Assembly (NCBI GenBank): GCA_024401225.1
Contig: JAKSLM010000024.1
Coordinates: forward strand, 1 to 40,512
Direction: 5' to 3'
Length of the DNA: 40,512 nt
DNA from: Bacteroidaceae bacterium
Lineage (GTDB): Bacteria; Bacteroidota; Bacteroidia; Bacteroidales; Bacteroidaceae
The notes beneath the pieces are model-generated. The model ran no database searches. It saw nothing but the letters and a program-made list of their open reading frames with translations, and was not told the origin of the DNA. Positions 1 to 8,292 of this stretch are shown piece by piece (position 1 is the first letter of the stretch; every line of letters begins with the position of its first letter). Both the position numbers and the translations under genes were made by a program.

Positions 1-2764
1 GGTTCTTATTCCAATGATATACGAGGTGTGCCATCACGTAGTGAGGCAGCGAGCGATACCATGTTATAGTTCGACCTTGAGCATTTACAGCATACTGAGT
101 AGATGAAAGATTGTGAAGCAAATCGATTCCTTTAATGCTTGCGATGAACTTACCTTTGAGGAAAGGTTTGCTTATTGAGGCGTTTAAGATAAAATCGTCG
201 GTGTCAAGTTCTCTTGTACCATAACCACGGCGACTGTACATATTGGCATCGGCAGCGATTGTCACGTTTATGCTCGGAATGGTGTATGTGCCAGATAGTC
301 CATATTGATAATCAAATGCATTAAGATTATCGAAGTCGCGCATTCTACCTTCGGAATAACGCCAACGGAAGTCGGCTGTGGCACGGATATTCAGTTTGTT
401 CTTGTTGTATTGTATGTAGGCACCATCATGCAGGGCAAGTGTGTTAACGGTATTCTGATAGCTTTCCGTTTCTCCCGCGAGCATCGAGTGGTCAAGAGAG
501 TGATGGAAACTGGCATCTGAGATGTTCTGCCAAGAGAAATAGCGCTTCTCGCCTATGGTGTTTGATACCTGAAATTTAGCATCTGCTATGTACGCACCGC
601 TTACATTTACAGGTTTGTAGGTGTAGACTCCACTGACAGAATTGTATATAACTGACTGTGAGACATCTCTATGATGATAATTGAAGGAAGCAGATGCGTT
701 CCATTGCTTTTGGCTATGTTCGGTCTTATGTCCGTAAAGGGCTATCTCTGCATTGGTGCTTGCATGTCCTTTCAACCCTGGAGCACCAAGTTTCACGACA
801 AGAGGATTGCTATCATCACGAAAGTTTATCATGTCATAGATGTTTGCAGTGGTCTGCCTATGTTTTGAGCTGATACGTAGCTCGTGCTTTTTGCTTGTCT
901 TTCTCGAATATGAAAGCCAAGGGGTTACGAAGAGCGTTTTGTTTGTAGCTAGTGTGTCTATGGAACCCCGCTGATAGTCGAGGGAATGGTAGGTAAACGG
1001 TACTTGCACGCCAAACTCCCAGTTGCTGCTTGACTTCTTGTCTGGTTGAATATTGTTGTGGGTACTTATACTCATCTCAAACACATTCGTTACTGATCGA
1101 AACTTACTGTCATAGCTATTGCCCACATCGGTGATAGCATTCAACGCATCCAACTGAGAGGCAAGAAGCAATGTGTCGGGATGGTAAAGATAATCGTGAA
1201 TGGTACTGTATGATATATCTGTTTTGTTTTTTAACCTATACTGCAGTCTGTCGGTGATTTTTCCAGCATCGCTAAGCTCCAGTCCTCCCGATGTCAGTTT
1301 TTTGGCATAGTCGGTTGCATTGTTGCGCAGTTCTGACGTTGGGGAGACATTGTTTCGGGTGTCATAACGACTTGCTCCCTCAGACTTGTCGCTGCTATGC
1401 TCTGCATATACTACATAGGAGACACGCTTCTTCCATAAACTGAAATCACTCAGCAGCTCCATTTTGCCACTCCATGATGTACCTTCGCTCATGCCTGTAG
1501 TTCGCATTGAAGCTATGAGCGAATCATTCCACTGTTCGAATGTGGAATTAGAATTTCCGTTTCGCTTTCCATAACTGAAATCGGCAAAAATCATCATATA
1601 TTTAGGAGCGTACATTGTAAAGTCATTATGCAAGGCAAGTTTCCAATTGCTGGATTTGCCGATTCTCTCACTTATTGACAATGGGTTGCCACTAATGAGA
1701 AACTGTTCACGATTCTGTCGCATGTGTTGTTTTTCTGTTGATGAAACAAACTCAGTGCGGAATGTCTCTCCAATCATTTCGTCTTTAGACTGGTAATCCA
1801 TCTCCGACCTAACGCTTCGTGTTGTAATCATGGAACGCGGCGTGCGAGTAGGTGACCACGAATTGTTCTTTCCTATGTGTTGAGTCTCATTCACATTGTT
1901 AATATTGCCAAGAAGTGTGAAACGGGTACGATCGGTGAAACCGAGCCCAAATGCTCTGCCCAACCAGCGGTTATCTGTTCCGTATGCACCTTCTACATTT
2001 GCTATATAACCACGATTGTAGTCTTCCTTTAGAATTACATCCATCACATGCTCTTTCGATGGATTTTCAACTCCACGCACTTCATCAAGCTTATGCGTCT
2101 TGTCATATACCTTGATATGCTTTACCGTATAGTAAGGTAGATTCTCCATAAGTACCTGTTTGTTACCTCCAAAGAAAGTACGGGAACCAAGAAGGAGCTC
2201 ATCTATCTTCTTACCATTCACAAATATCTCGCCTTCATCGTTCATCGTTACTCCTGGCATCTGACGAATAAGGTCATCAAGCATTGAACCATCAGGCATA
2301 TTGAAGGCTGTGGCGTCATAGACGAGTGTATCTCCACGATAGAACATTTTTACTTTGGTTGCAGTCACTACCACATCTTTAAGTGATATGGTTCGTGACT
2401 TTCGCATTTTGATAAGTGGTACAACTACTTCTTTCTGTGTAATATCTGTCACAGATGCCTTTTGCCATACAACATCATATCCTTCCAGTTCTGCCTTTAT
2501 CAGATAATCGTGCTTAATGGCTTTGACAGGAGCATAATATGGAGCAATAATGATGTCTCCATTACCATCTTCAATTCTTTCCACATGGGCAGAATCCAAA
2601 ATACAAGTTGTACTGTCAGTCTCATACACGGATATTCTAGCGGCAAGTGGCTTTTTTTTGAAGTCATCTTGAACTTGGCCTACTAGAGTTATTGTTTGAC
2701 TATGCATTGCCAATGACGAACAAAATGCAAGCAGAAATAGCACATGGTAAAATGATTTCTCCAT
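1..2764 (-). CDS. Outer-membrane beta-barrel protein with carboxypeptidase-regulatory-like N-terminus (partial at window edge)
   Basis: The frame is open from the ATG at 2764 to the window edge, at least 921 codons, so the stop lies outside. I translated it directly. It has a signal peptide (about 1-22), then a regulatory-like beta domain (about 24-120). A TonB-plug-like segment follows, with the phrases DVVVTATKVKMFYRGDTLVY and LIRQMPGVTMNDEGEIFVNG, then a long barrel rich in aromatic beta strands. The last residues seen (LPHYVMAHLVYHWNKN) resemble the closing strand of this family, so only a few codons are probably missing. The family is the Bacteroidota outer-membrane beta-barrel group related to TonB-dependent receptors; its substrates are mostly unknown. 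It is divergent from the TPR/HTH regulator at 3022, which may control it. No SusD partner is seen inside the window, which argues against a classical glycan-uptake locus, though one could lie to the left. Confidence 0.85.
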   Translation of the reverse strand, partial: MEKSFYHVLFLLAFCSSLAMHSQTITLVGQVQDDFKKKPLAARISVYETDSTTCILDSAHVERIEDGNGDIIIAPYYAPVKAIKHDYLIKAELEGYDVVWQKASVTDITQKEVVVPLIKMRKSRTISLKDVVVTATKVKMFYRGDTLVYDATAFNMPDGSMLDDLIRQMPGVTMNDEGEIFVNGKKIDELLLGSRTFFGGNKQVLMENLPYYTVKHIKVYDKTHKLDEVRGVENPSKEHVMDVILKEDYNRGYIANVEGAYGTDNRWLGRAFGLGFTDRTRFTLLGNINNVNETQHIGKNNSWSPTRTPRSMITTRSVRSEMDYQSKDEMIGETFRTEFVSSTEKQHMRQNREQFLISGNPLSISERIGKSSNWKLALHNDFTMYAPKYMMIFADFSYGKRNGNSNSTFEQWNDSLIASMRTTGMSEGTSWSGKMELLSDFSLWKKRVSYVVYAEHSSDKSEGASRYDTRNNVSPTSELRNNATDYAKKLTSGGLELSDAGKITDRLQYRLKNKTDISYSTIHDYLYHPDTLLLASQLDALNAITDVGNSYDSKFRSVTNVFEMSISTHNNIQPDKKSSSNWEFGVQVPFTYHSLDYQRGSIDTLATNKTLFVTPWLSYSRKTSKKHELRISSKHRQTTANIYDMINFRDDSNPLVVKLGAPGLKGHASTNAEIALYGHKTEHSQKQWNASASFNYHHRDVSQSVIYNSVSGVYTYKPVNVSGAYIADAKFQVSNTIGEKRYFSWQNISDASFHHSLDHSMLAGETESYQNTVNTLALHDGAYIQYNKNKLNIRATADFRWRYSEGRMRDFDNLNAFDYQYGLSGTYTIPSINVTIAADANMYSRRGYGTRELDTDDFILNASISKPFLKGKFIASIKGIDLLHNLSSTQYAVNAQGRTITWYRSLPHYVMAHLVYHWNKN

Positions 2765-2877
2765 ATTTTCTTTAATTTGAATCTACAACTTGAATACTGT
2801 TTTTGCATTACAATCATAATGCATACCTCGCAACAACTATATGGTACATGTAACGTGTTCGACAAGGAATTTGTAGG

Positions 2878-2885
2878 CAAAAATA
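2878..2885 (-). promoter_or_regulatory. Candidate -7 box for the beta-barrel gene
   Basis: Read on the minus strand this is TATTTTTG, fitting the Bacteroidota TAnnTTTG -7 element. It lies about 115 bp upstream of the ATG at 2764. I see no clear TTTG at the expected -33 position, so the promoter may need an activator. Confidence 0.4.
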
Positions 2886-2916
2886 GTCAATTTTATACCT
2901 ATTATAACGCAAAAAT

Positions 2917-2958
2917 GGTTTACTTCGAGTTTACTTTTGCTTTGTAAACCGAGTTTAC
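2917..2958. promoter_or_regulatory. Cluster of four GTTTAC/GTAAAC half-sites (candidate operator)
   Basis: GTTTAC occurs at 2918-2923, 2929-2934 and 2953-2958, and its complement GTAAAC at 2944-2949. CGAGTTTAC is repeated perfectly at 2926-2934 and 2950-2958, 24 bp apart. GGTTTAC at 2917-2923 faces GTAAACC at 2944-2950. The cluster sits between the two divergent -7 boxes (2878-2885 and 2982-2989), a natural place to control both genes. Which protein binds is unknown; the product of the gene at 3022 is a candidate. Confidence 0.5.
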
Positions 2959-2981
2959 AGGGGTTTTTAATACATTTTTCA

Positions 2982-2989
2982 TACATTTG
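2982..2989 (+). promoter_or_regulatory. Candidate -7 box for the TPR/HTH regulator
   Basis: TACATTTG matches TAnnTTTG, 32 bp upstream of the ATG at 3022. The -33 region is only T-rich, without a clean TTTG. Confidence 0.5.
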
Positions 2990-3021
2990 CACAAAATTTG
3001 ACTCTCTAACATACTATATAA

Positions 3022-4494
3022 ATGAAGCATTTGACTCTCTTTATGTTTCTCGTCATCATCCTCTCAGCATGTACATCCAAGCATGAGGCGATGCTGCAGA
3101 AGATGGACGAACTGGACGCAATGGGCGACAACTACGATACCTTCCCGAACGACACAGTTGCACTTGATGTCGTTGCCTATATGGAAAGGTGCGGAACATC
3201 AGAAGAACGTGCCAAAGCATGGAAGATGCTTGCAAAGGTGTATCGCAGAAAGGGCTGGTACTTCTGGGAGGAGAATGCATTTAGCATGGCTGTGGGATGT
3301 GTGGATACTACCCAAGCTTTCGACACACTCAGTTTTGCACAGACACTCTTCGACTGGTCGCATTGCCTTGCACGTTCTCTGGATGGCTTGCAAAGTCAAG
3401 AGCAGGTGAGGCGTGCTGTACGCTTCGCACTTATGGCAGGCGACACGATTCATGCTATGCGCTACTATGGCGACATAGACTCTGACAGTGCCTATCATTA
3501 TCTATGGCATAAGGGGGAAAAAGCGTTGGCGATGGATGCGAGTATGCCGATGATTGACAATCTTATAAAAATTCATCATTGCGACTCTGCTGCCATGATG
3601 CTTGAAAGATACGACTCTGCTGCTAAGATGCTCGATAAATACAGTAAGTACAGTTCGTACAATCTTGATAGCCCTTACTCGTACGAGGCAAATCACTATT
3701 GGATGATGCGCGGTAAGTTGCACAAAGCAGAAGAACGATACGATTCTGCTATATATTATTATAAAAAAGTGGCAGAACTCGATTCCTTACATTGGGAGGA
3801 AGCAAGTTTGGCTGTGTGGGAAATTGCTGAATGTTTCCGTCGGTTAGGAATGGAAGATTCTGCCAAGTGCTATGAATGGGAGAATGTGAAGATCACAGAA
3901 TTTGGTTCATATCGCTTGATGGAAGACCGCTTCAAGTCACGATTCCGCGACTACCAGATTCAGCACGACAATCTGGATATGCGTGATGAGGCAGAGCGTC
4001 TGCACTTATGGATGCTGGGCGGCATATTCATGTTCGCTTTCATTGTGTTTTTCGGAGTTTATCGCTACATGAAGCTTCGCCAAGAGCATCAGGACACCTT
4101 GCAGCAGAACCATGAGTTTGTGGATATGCTGAAATCACTTAGGGAGAGAGTCAGCAATCCAATCCTTGACACTTCAATCGCCAAGCATTTTCACGAACTT
4201 TCAGCTCAAGATGCCCATCCTACAGAGGAGGAATGGAAGCAACTCTGTGATGAGGTAAATTCGCAGCATCCCAACCTCTTCCCTTGTATAGCAGAACATT
4301 ACGAACTCACCCCACATGAGCAGCGTCTAATAAGCCTCATTGCCATTAGCTGCACTCCGCTACAGATGTCCATCCTTCTCGTCTGCACCAAGAGCAACAT
4401 CAGCAACCTCCGTCGCCGTCTGTACAAGAGGATTGCGGGTACGGACGGCAGTGGAGCGGACCTAGACAAACTGGTAAACAACCTGTGCCAATAA
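3022..4494 (+). CDS. Membrane-anchored TPR-like protein with C-terminal helix-turn-helix (putative regulator)
   Basis: 490 residues. The N-terminus is a lipoprotein-type signal with lipobox LSAC (Cys17). Residues about 30-310 are helical and TPR-like (YYYKKVAELDSLHWEEASL and similar). One membrane segment lies at about 328-350 (LWMLGGIFMFAFIVFFGVYRY), followed by a short coiled stretch. A C-terminal region (about 425-485) resembles a LuxR-like HTH: the phrase LTPHEQRLISLIAI, then a recognition-helix-like SNISNLRRRLYKRI. Bacteroidota have many such TPR-membrane-HTH proteins, thought to link envelope signals to transcription without a kinase. Position suggests it controls the divergent outer-membrane protein through the GTTTAC cluster; that link is inference. 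An alternative view is a sensor whose HTH does not bind DNA. Confidence 0.75.
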   Translation: MKHLTLFMFLVIILSACTSKHEAMLQKMDELDAMGDNYDTFPNDTVALDVVAYMERCGTSEERAKAWKMLAKVYRRKGWYFWEENAFSMAVGCVDTTQAFDTLSFAQTLFDWSHCLARSLDGLQSQEQVRRAVRFALMAGDTIHAMRYYGDIDSDSAYHYLWHKGEKALAMDASMPMIDNLIKIHHCDSAAMMLERYDSAAKMLDKYSKYSSYNLDSPYSYEANHYWMMRGKLHKAEERYDSAIYYYKKVAELDSLHWEEASLAVWEIAECFRRLGMEDSAKCYEWENVKITEFGSYRLMEDRFKSRFRDYQIQHDNLDMRDEAERLHLWMLGGIFMFAFIVFFGVYRYMKLRQEHQDTLQQNHEFVDMLKSLRERVSNPILDTSIAKHFHELSAQDAHPTEEEWKQLCDEVNSQHPNLFPCIAEHYELTPHEQRLISLIAISCTPLQMSILLVCTKSNISNLRRRLYKRIAGTDGSGADLDKLVNNLCQ

Positions 4495-4520
4495 TACAGC
4501 ATCCCGGTGAGGATGCTGTA
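4495..4520. terminator. Perfect 10-bp stem-loop right after the regulator's stop codon
   Basis: TACAGCATCC (4495-4504) and GGATGCTGTA (4511-4520) form a 10-bp stem with a 6-nt loop, starting at the base after the stop codon. There is no U-tract on the plus side, so it is a weak candidate as an intrinsic terminator. It may instead protect the mRNA 3' end. Confidence 0.45.
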
Positions 4521-4680
4521 TGGGAGGAGAGAATTAGGATGTTGTAAACCAGCCTTCTCAATATACCCTTTCAAGAACATAGGTTCTGCAATGAGTGGGT
4601 TATGTGGTTGAGATTTGTGTGGTTCTTCATTATCACATTCCGAGAATCAGGTTTCTATGCCAACGCATCTATTTTCTCAT

Positions 4681-4722
4681 GTGTCCAAAATATTTACACT
4701 TTCGTGTCCAAAAATTTGACAC
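4681..4722. promoter_or_regulatory. Paired 19-bp palindromes, pair 1 (orphan)
   Basis: Site A at 4681-4699 has arms GTGTC and TACAC; site B at 4704-4722 has perfect arms GTGTC and GACAC. Both have 9-bp AT-rich centres and start 23 bp apart. The architecture matches the pairs at 4934 and 9735. No TAnnTTTG box lies at the 48-bp distance seen for those pairs, on either side, so this pair has no obvious promoter. Its distance to pair 2 is 253 bp, close to a whole number of helical turns, which would allow looping. Confidence 0.6.
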
Positions 4723-4750
4723 TCTTCAGCATGATGGTGCCGTAGGGCAT

Positions 4751-4785
4751 AAAAAATCCATGCCGAACTTCACAGTCCGGCATGG
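4751..4785 (-). terminator. Intrinsic terminator on the minus strand
   Basis: CCATGCCG (4758-4765) pairs with CGGCATGG (4778-4785) as an 8-bp stem with a 12-nt loop. On the minus strand the stem is followed by A and then six T residues (4756-4751). It is oriented to end a minus-strand transcript, yet no minus-strand protein gene lies just upstream. This is the main reason for proposing the small RNA. Confidence 0.6.
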
Positions 4786-4871
4786 AGCGCAAGTCTTCCG
4801 ATGAAGCTTGCTTAATATTAACTTTAACTTCAGAATCCAGTCTATGCATGGGATGCACGGGCATGAATTCG
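4751..4871 (-). ncRNA. Candidate small RNA, about 120 nt, divergent from the ABC transporter operon
   Basis: A minus-strand TATCTTTG box (4878-4885) predicts a start near 4871, and the intrinsic terminator at 4751-4785 ends the transcript. Just before the terminator there is a second hairpin-forming stretch of the form GCAAG-TTC-loop-GAA-CTTGC (about 4791-4815). The box lies exactly 48 bp from palindrome pair 2, the same distance as at the transporter and response-regulator promoters. The 65-codon frame crossing it (4694-4891) runs past the terminator and shows no family signature. No known RNA family was recognised, and expression is not proven. Confidence 0.5.
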
Positions 4872-4877
4872 TGTCTA

Positions 4878-4885
4878 CAAAGATA
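4878..4885 (-). promoter_or_regulatory. Candidate -7 box for the small RNA
   Basis: Read on the minus strand this is TATCTTTG. There are 48 bp (4886-4933) between it and the palindrome pair at 4934-4975. No TTTG is present at -33, as expected for an activator-dependent promoter. Confidence 0.5.
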
Positions 4886-4933
4886 TGACATACGGATGAA
4901 TATCGATTAACGAAAACGTAGGTTTTTCTTCAT

Positions 4934-4975
4934 GTGTCAAAAATTTTTACATTGATGTGTCTAATTTTTGGACAC
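4934..4975. promoter_or_regulatory. Paired 19-bp palindromes, pair 2 (between small RNA and ABC operon)
   Basis: The site at 4934-4952 is imperfect (GTGTC facing TACAT); the site at 4957-4975 has perfect GTGTC and GACAC arms. The pitch is 23 bp. The pair is placed symmetrically: 48 bp to the minus-strand -7 box at 4878-4885 and 48 bp to the plus-strand -7 box at 5024-5031. It probably binds the response regulator encoded at 9137-9658, because the same arrangement precedes that gene. Confidence 0.7.
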
Positions 4976-5023
4976 TTTTAGGGGAGTGGTACGAAAAAAA
5001 GATTGTTTTTATCGAAAAATCAC

Positions 5024-5031
5024 TATCTTTG
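5024..5031 (+). promoter_or_regulatory. -7 box of the ABC transporter operon
   Basis: TATCTTTG, 48 bp after palindrome pair 2 and 55 bp before the ATG at 5087. No TTTG is seen at -33 (the bases there are GATT), which fits a promoter that needs an upstream activator. Confidence 0.6.
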
Positions 5032-5086
5032 CAATGAGAATTAGTATAAGTTGTGTTAACGCTCCACTTGGAAGTGAAAAGTAAAA

Positions 5087-7597
5087 ATGGCACGAAAGAA
5101 CTTCGACATAAAGGTATACCACGTTGCGACGGTCATGGCTCTCAGCCTAGCCCTCGTAGTGTGGTATTTTCTTATGACTCAAGTTATGTATAGGCACAAC
5201 TACAACTACGACATCGCCGACAAGGAGAACGTGTACAGGGTGGAGGCAAGGATGAAGCCCCAACGAGAGGAGGTGAGAAAAGCAACGGAAGTGTTTGGCA
5301 AGATGTCGGCTCCACTGGCACAATGCCTGCGCAGACTGCCCTGCGTGGAAGCCTTGGTAGGCGTGAACGAGTCGCACATAGGACTTGCAAACGATGGATA
5401 CACGGAGATCTATTCATCGAGGACATCGATACAGGGATACGTGTACAATGCCATACCGCCCGATATGGAGATGCTGGGACTTACCATGGTGTGCGGAAGC
5501 CTCACCTTCATGGATGAGGGCATGGGTGGAGTGATAATACCTGAGTCGTATGCGCTGAAGCTGTTTGGCAGGGCAGACAGGATAAACGGCATGAAGATTG
5601 CATGGCAGATAGCCGGAAGTGACAAGGTACAGGTGGTAGGCGTATATAAGGATCTGGACGAGAACAGCGTGATACCTAATGGTGTGTATCACACATCGGC
5701 ACATCTGTTTGACTACTCATGGGGAATGAAGGAGTTCAACGTGTTTGTAAGGACCTCGCTCCCTGCATCCATCGGGATTGAGGGGACAGAGAGAACCAAC
5801 GACAGTGTTATCACCTCCATGATAGCCTCAACGATCAAGAAGGAACTGCTTGAGACATTTGCCGACGACTCATCATTTATAGCAAACTACAAGGACATCG
5901 AGTTTCGCGCCACAAGGGTGGCTAACGATGACAGGGCGCTTGAGACGACCAACTACCACATCTACTTCGTGTACCAGCTTGCAGCCATCCTCATTCTCAT
6001 CATAGCCCTTGTGGTCAGCTTCAACATCAGCATGAGTGAGGCACCCCTGCAGATGAAGACCATCAGTACGATGATGGTGCTCGGAGTGAGCAAGCGAGAG
6101 GTTCGACTACGCATATTATTAAGAAGTATCGTGCGCGCGTTGGTAGCTATGCTCATTGCCTTGCTCTTCGTTGTAGCCTTCAGTCACAGGCATTGGGCCA
6201 ACGAGATGTTCATGGCTCCTACAGCTGTCTACATCCCTTACAACCTACCGCTCCTGCCCTGGATGGCATGCATCGCATTGGCGATAGGCATGCTGTCGGG
6301 CATCTACCCTGCCCTATATGTCACTCGTCATCCGCTCACAATGGCCATCCGTGGACGATTTGCCTTGTCCCGAAGTGGACGCGCCATGCGTAACGTCATG
6401 CTCGCGATGCAGTTCACACTCAGCTTTGCCACAACGATGTACTTCGCTGTGGTGCTGCTGCAGAACAGGCATCTGCACAATTACGATTACGGATTCGACA
6501 AGGACAACCTCCTGTATGCAAAGGAGATCATACACCCCGACTTCGAGCACGTGCTATGGAATATGGCAGGAATCGGGCCTATAATGATAGACTCAATAGA
6601 ACAGCAGATACGTGCCGACAAGGATGTGGATGGAATGTGCAGGACAGACTTAGTGCCTTTGGTGCATTGCACACGCGACAGGGTGTATCACATGGATTCA
6701 CATTCGGGAGAAATTCAAATGATAGAGTACCTGTATGGCATAGTGGACAAAGATTTCTTCTCCACTCTGCGCATCGGCGTGAATCCCAATGTCATTGCGA
6801 TACCGGACGGAGGATCGGTCTATGTTATATCGCCAGAGATGAGAAAGATGCTGCAAAATGAAGATGCCACACCCGTAGTAACGGAAGACAATTACATCAC
6901 ATTCCGTGAAGGCAGACTCAATGTGGGTGGCGTGGTAAATAGGCTTACATCTGTATTCCCTGACGCGAGGGTACGACATCTCGACAAACTGTTGTTTGTT
7001 GTTCATGCAAAAGACCACTATAGCCCTTACATCATGGTACACTTGCGTCCTGGGGCTGACAAGCGTGCTGTGGCACAGCGTCTGTACAACATACGTAAGA
7101 GATGCCTGAAGAAGTATGAGAAGGACTATACCGACAAGACATATACTGACGAAATGTACAGGTTCAGCAGCTATGAGCAGGAATTCAACAACACCTACAA
7201 GGTGCAGATGCGGTTCGAACTGCCTATGTTCTTCCTATCCATCTGCTGCATAGCCATCACCCTCATGGGATTGGTGGGCGTCACGATGATAGAGCGCAGG
7301 TACATGCAGCGCAGCACAGCCATACGTCGTGTGCTTGGTACCACGACCATGGAACTGATGCTGATGCAGATGCGCAAGTACGGGTGGATGCTCACAGGCT
7401 GTGCCATGGTCGGCATGCCAGCAGGCTATTGGCTCTCAAAACATTGGATAGCCACCTTCGTACTACAGACGGATGTCCCTCTGTGGCTTCCACTCCTTGT
7501 GTTCGTCCTTATCTCTGTCCTCGTCCTCATGCTGGTGGTGGTACAGAACGTGATAAATGTAAACAAAGACCTGACTTTAGCGATAAAAACAGAATGA
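5087..7597 (+). CDS. FtsX/MacB-like ABC transporter permease
   Basis: 836 residues. There is an N-terminal membrane segment (about 14-32), a large periplasmic MacB-like domain, three or four membrane segments at about 285-450 and a second periplasmic domain. A final FtsX core at about 710-825 contains the cytoplasmic phrase ERRYMQRSTAIRRVLGTT, typical of the FtsX coupling region. This is the two-FtsX-domain form common in Bacteroidota. Such permeases use ATP-driven conformational change for efflux or lipoprotein/peptide handling rather than classical import. Its stop overlaps the ATPase start by 4 bp, so the two are translationally coupled. The promoter carries palindrome pair 2, so it is likely controlled by the convergent two-component system. 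The substrate cannot be told from sequence. Confidence 0.85.
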   Translation: MARKNFDIKVYHVATVMALSLALVVWYFLMTQVMYRHNYNYDIADKENVYRVEARMKPQREEVRKATEVFGKMSAPLAQCLRRLPCVEALVGVNESHIGLANDGYTEIYSSRTSIQGYVYNAIPPDMEMLGLTMVCGSLTFMDEGMGGVIIPESYALKLFGRADRINGMKIAWQIAGSDKVQVVGVYKDLDENSVIPNGVYHTSAHLFDYSWGMKEFNVFVRTSLPASIGIEGTERTNDSVITSMIASTIKKELLETFADDSSFIANYKDIEFRATRVANDDRALETTNYHIYFVYQLAAILILIIALVVSFNISMSEAPLQMKTISTMMVLGVSKREVRLRILLRSIVRALVAMLIALLFVVAFSHRHWANEMFMAPTAVYIPYNLPLLPWMACIALAIGMLSGIYPALYVTRHPLTMAIRGRFALSRSGRAMRNVMLAMQFTLSFATTMYFAVVLLQNRHLHNYDYGFDKDNLLYAKEIIHPDFEHVLWNMAGIGPIMIDSIEQQIRADKDVDGMCRTDLVPLVHCTRDRVYHMDSHSGEIQMIEYLYGIVDKDFFSTLRIGVNPNVIAIPDGGSVYVISPEMRKMLQNEDATPVVTEDNYITFREGRLNVGGVVNRLTSVFPDARVRHLDKLLFVVHAKDHYSPYIMVHLRPGADKRAVAQRLYNIRKRCLKKYEKDYTDKTYTDEMYRFSSYEQEFNNTYKVQMRFELPMFFLSICCIAITLMGLVGVTMIERRYMQRSTAIRRVLGTTTMELMLMQMRKYGWMLTGCAMVGMPAGYWLSKHWIATFVLQTDVPLWLPLLVFVLISVLVLMLVVVQNVINVNKDLTLAIKTE

Positions 7598-8292
7598 TAA
7601 CATTAGAAAACATATCAAAGGACTTCCCTACTACGGCTTGTCTTCGCAACGTGAACCTCACCGTTGAGGATGGTGAGTTTCTCTGCATCATGGGACCTTC
7701 CGGATCGGGCAAGACTACGCTTCTCAATATCATAGGTGCACTCGAACCTCCTACCGAGGGGCGATGCATCATCAATGGTACGGACATCTATGCCATGACT
7801 GACAGCGCAAGAACCATGTACCGACGTGAGCACTTGGGATTCATTTTCCAGGCGTTCAACCTCATCGATGAGATGACCGTATTTGAGAATGTGGAACTGC
7901 CATTGAAGCTCAAGGGACTGCCTGCCAACGAACGCCGCAGCAGGGTAAAGGATATGCTGGCACGTCTCGGCATAAGCCATCGTGCCAAGATGTACCCTAA
8001 TGAGCTGTCGGGTGGTCAGCAACAGCGTGTAGCCATAGCCCGTGCCGTCATCAGTTTTTACTCACCAGCAAGCGACTCCCTCACCAACAGGGATACTCGG
8101 GGCAAGTCGCTCATCCTTGCCGACGAACCTACCGGCAATCTCGACTCAAAGCAGGGTAATGAGGTAATGCACCTACTCACCGAACTGCATCGTGAGACGG
8201 GTGCTACGATAGTCATGGTCACGCACAATCATCGCGACGCTGACTATGCGGACCGAATAGTAGAATTGTTTGACGGAAGGGTGATCAAATAA
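7594..8292 (+). CDS. MacB-type ABC transporter ATP-binding protein
   Basis: 232 residues, starting at the ATG inside the ATGA overlap with the permease stop; a longer in-frame start exists but would sit within the permease gene. Walker A is GPSGSGKTT (34-42), the signature LSGGQQQ lies at 138-144 and Walker B is LILADEP (173-179), followed by the D-loop and a switch histidine in MVTHNH. The family is the MacB/LolD-like ATPases that energise FtsX-fold permeases. Odd feature: residues about 153-172, between signature helix and Walker B, hold roughly 14 residues more than usual (ISFYSPASDSLTNRDTRGKS). The stop overlaps the end of the convergent kinase gene by 8 bp, so the two operons share their 3' ends. 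Confidence 0.9.
   Translation: MITLENISKDFPTTACLRNVNLTVEDGEFLCIMGPSGSGKTTLLNIIGALEPPTEGRCIINGTDIYAMTDSARTMYRREHLGFIFQAFNLIDEMTVFENVELPLKLKGLPANERRSRVKDMLARLGISHRAKMYPNELSGGQQQRVAIARAVISFYSPASDSLTNRDTRGKSLILADEPTGNLDSKQGNEVMHLLTELHRETGATIVMVTHNHRDADYADRIVELFDGRVIK

Noticed and set aside
4595-4804. A 69-codon plus-strand frame in the 590-bp gap
   Set aside because: It spans palindrome pair 1 and the minus-strand terminator; no coding features.
4694-4891. A 65-codon minus-strand frame over the candidate small RNA
   Set aside because: It runs through the terminator and a palindrome site and has no family signature or ribosome binding site.
4985-5006. Sigma-54 -24/-12 promoter upstream of the ABC operon
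   Set aside because: TGGTAC is present but no GC occurs at the fixed 10-bp distance after GG, and the regulator lacks the AAA+ domain needed for sigma-54.
7384-7593. Longer N-terminus for the ABC ATPase gene
   Set aside because: The extension lies inside the permease gene in another frame; the ATG at 7594 gives the standard family N-terminus and a 4-bp coupling overlap.
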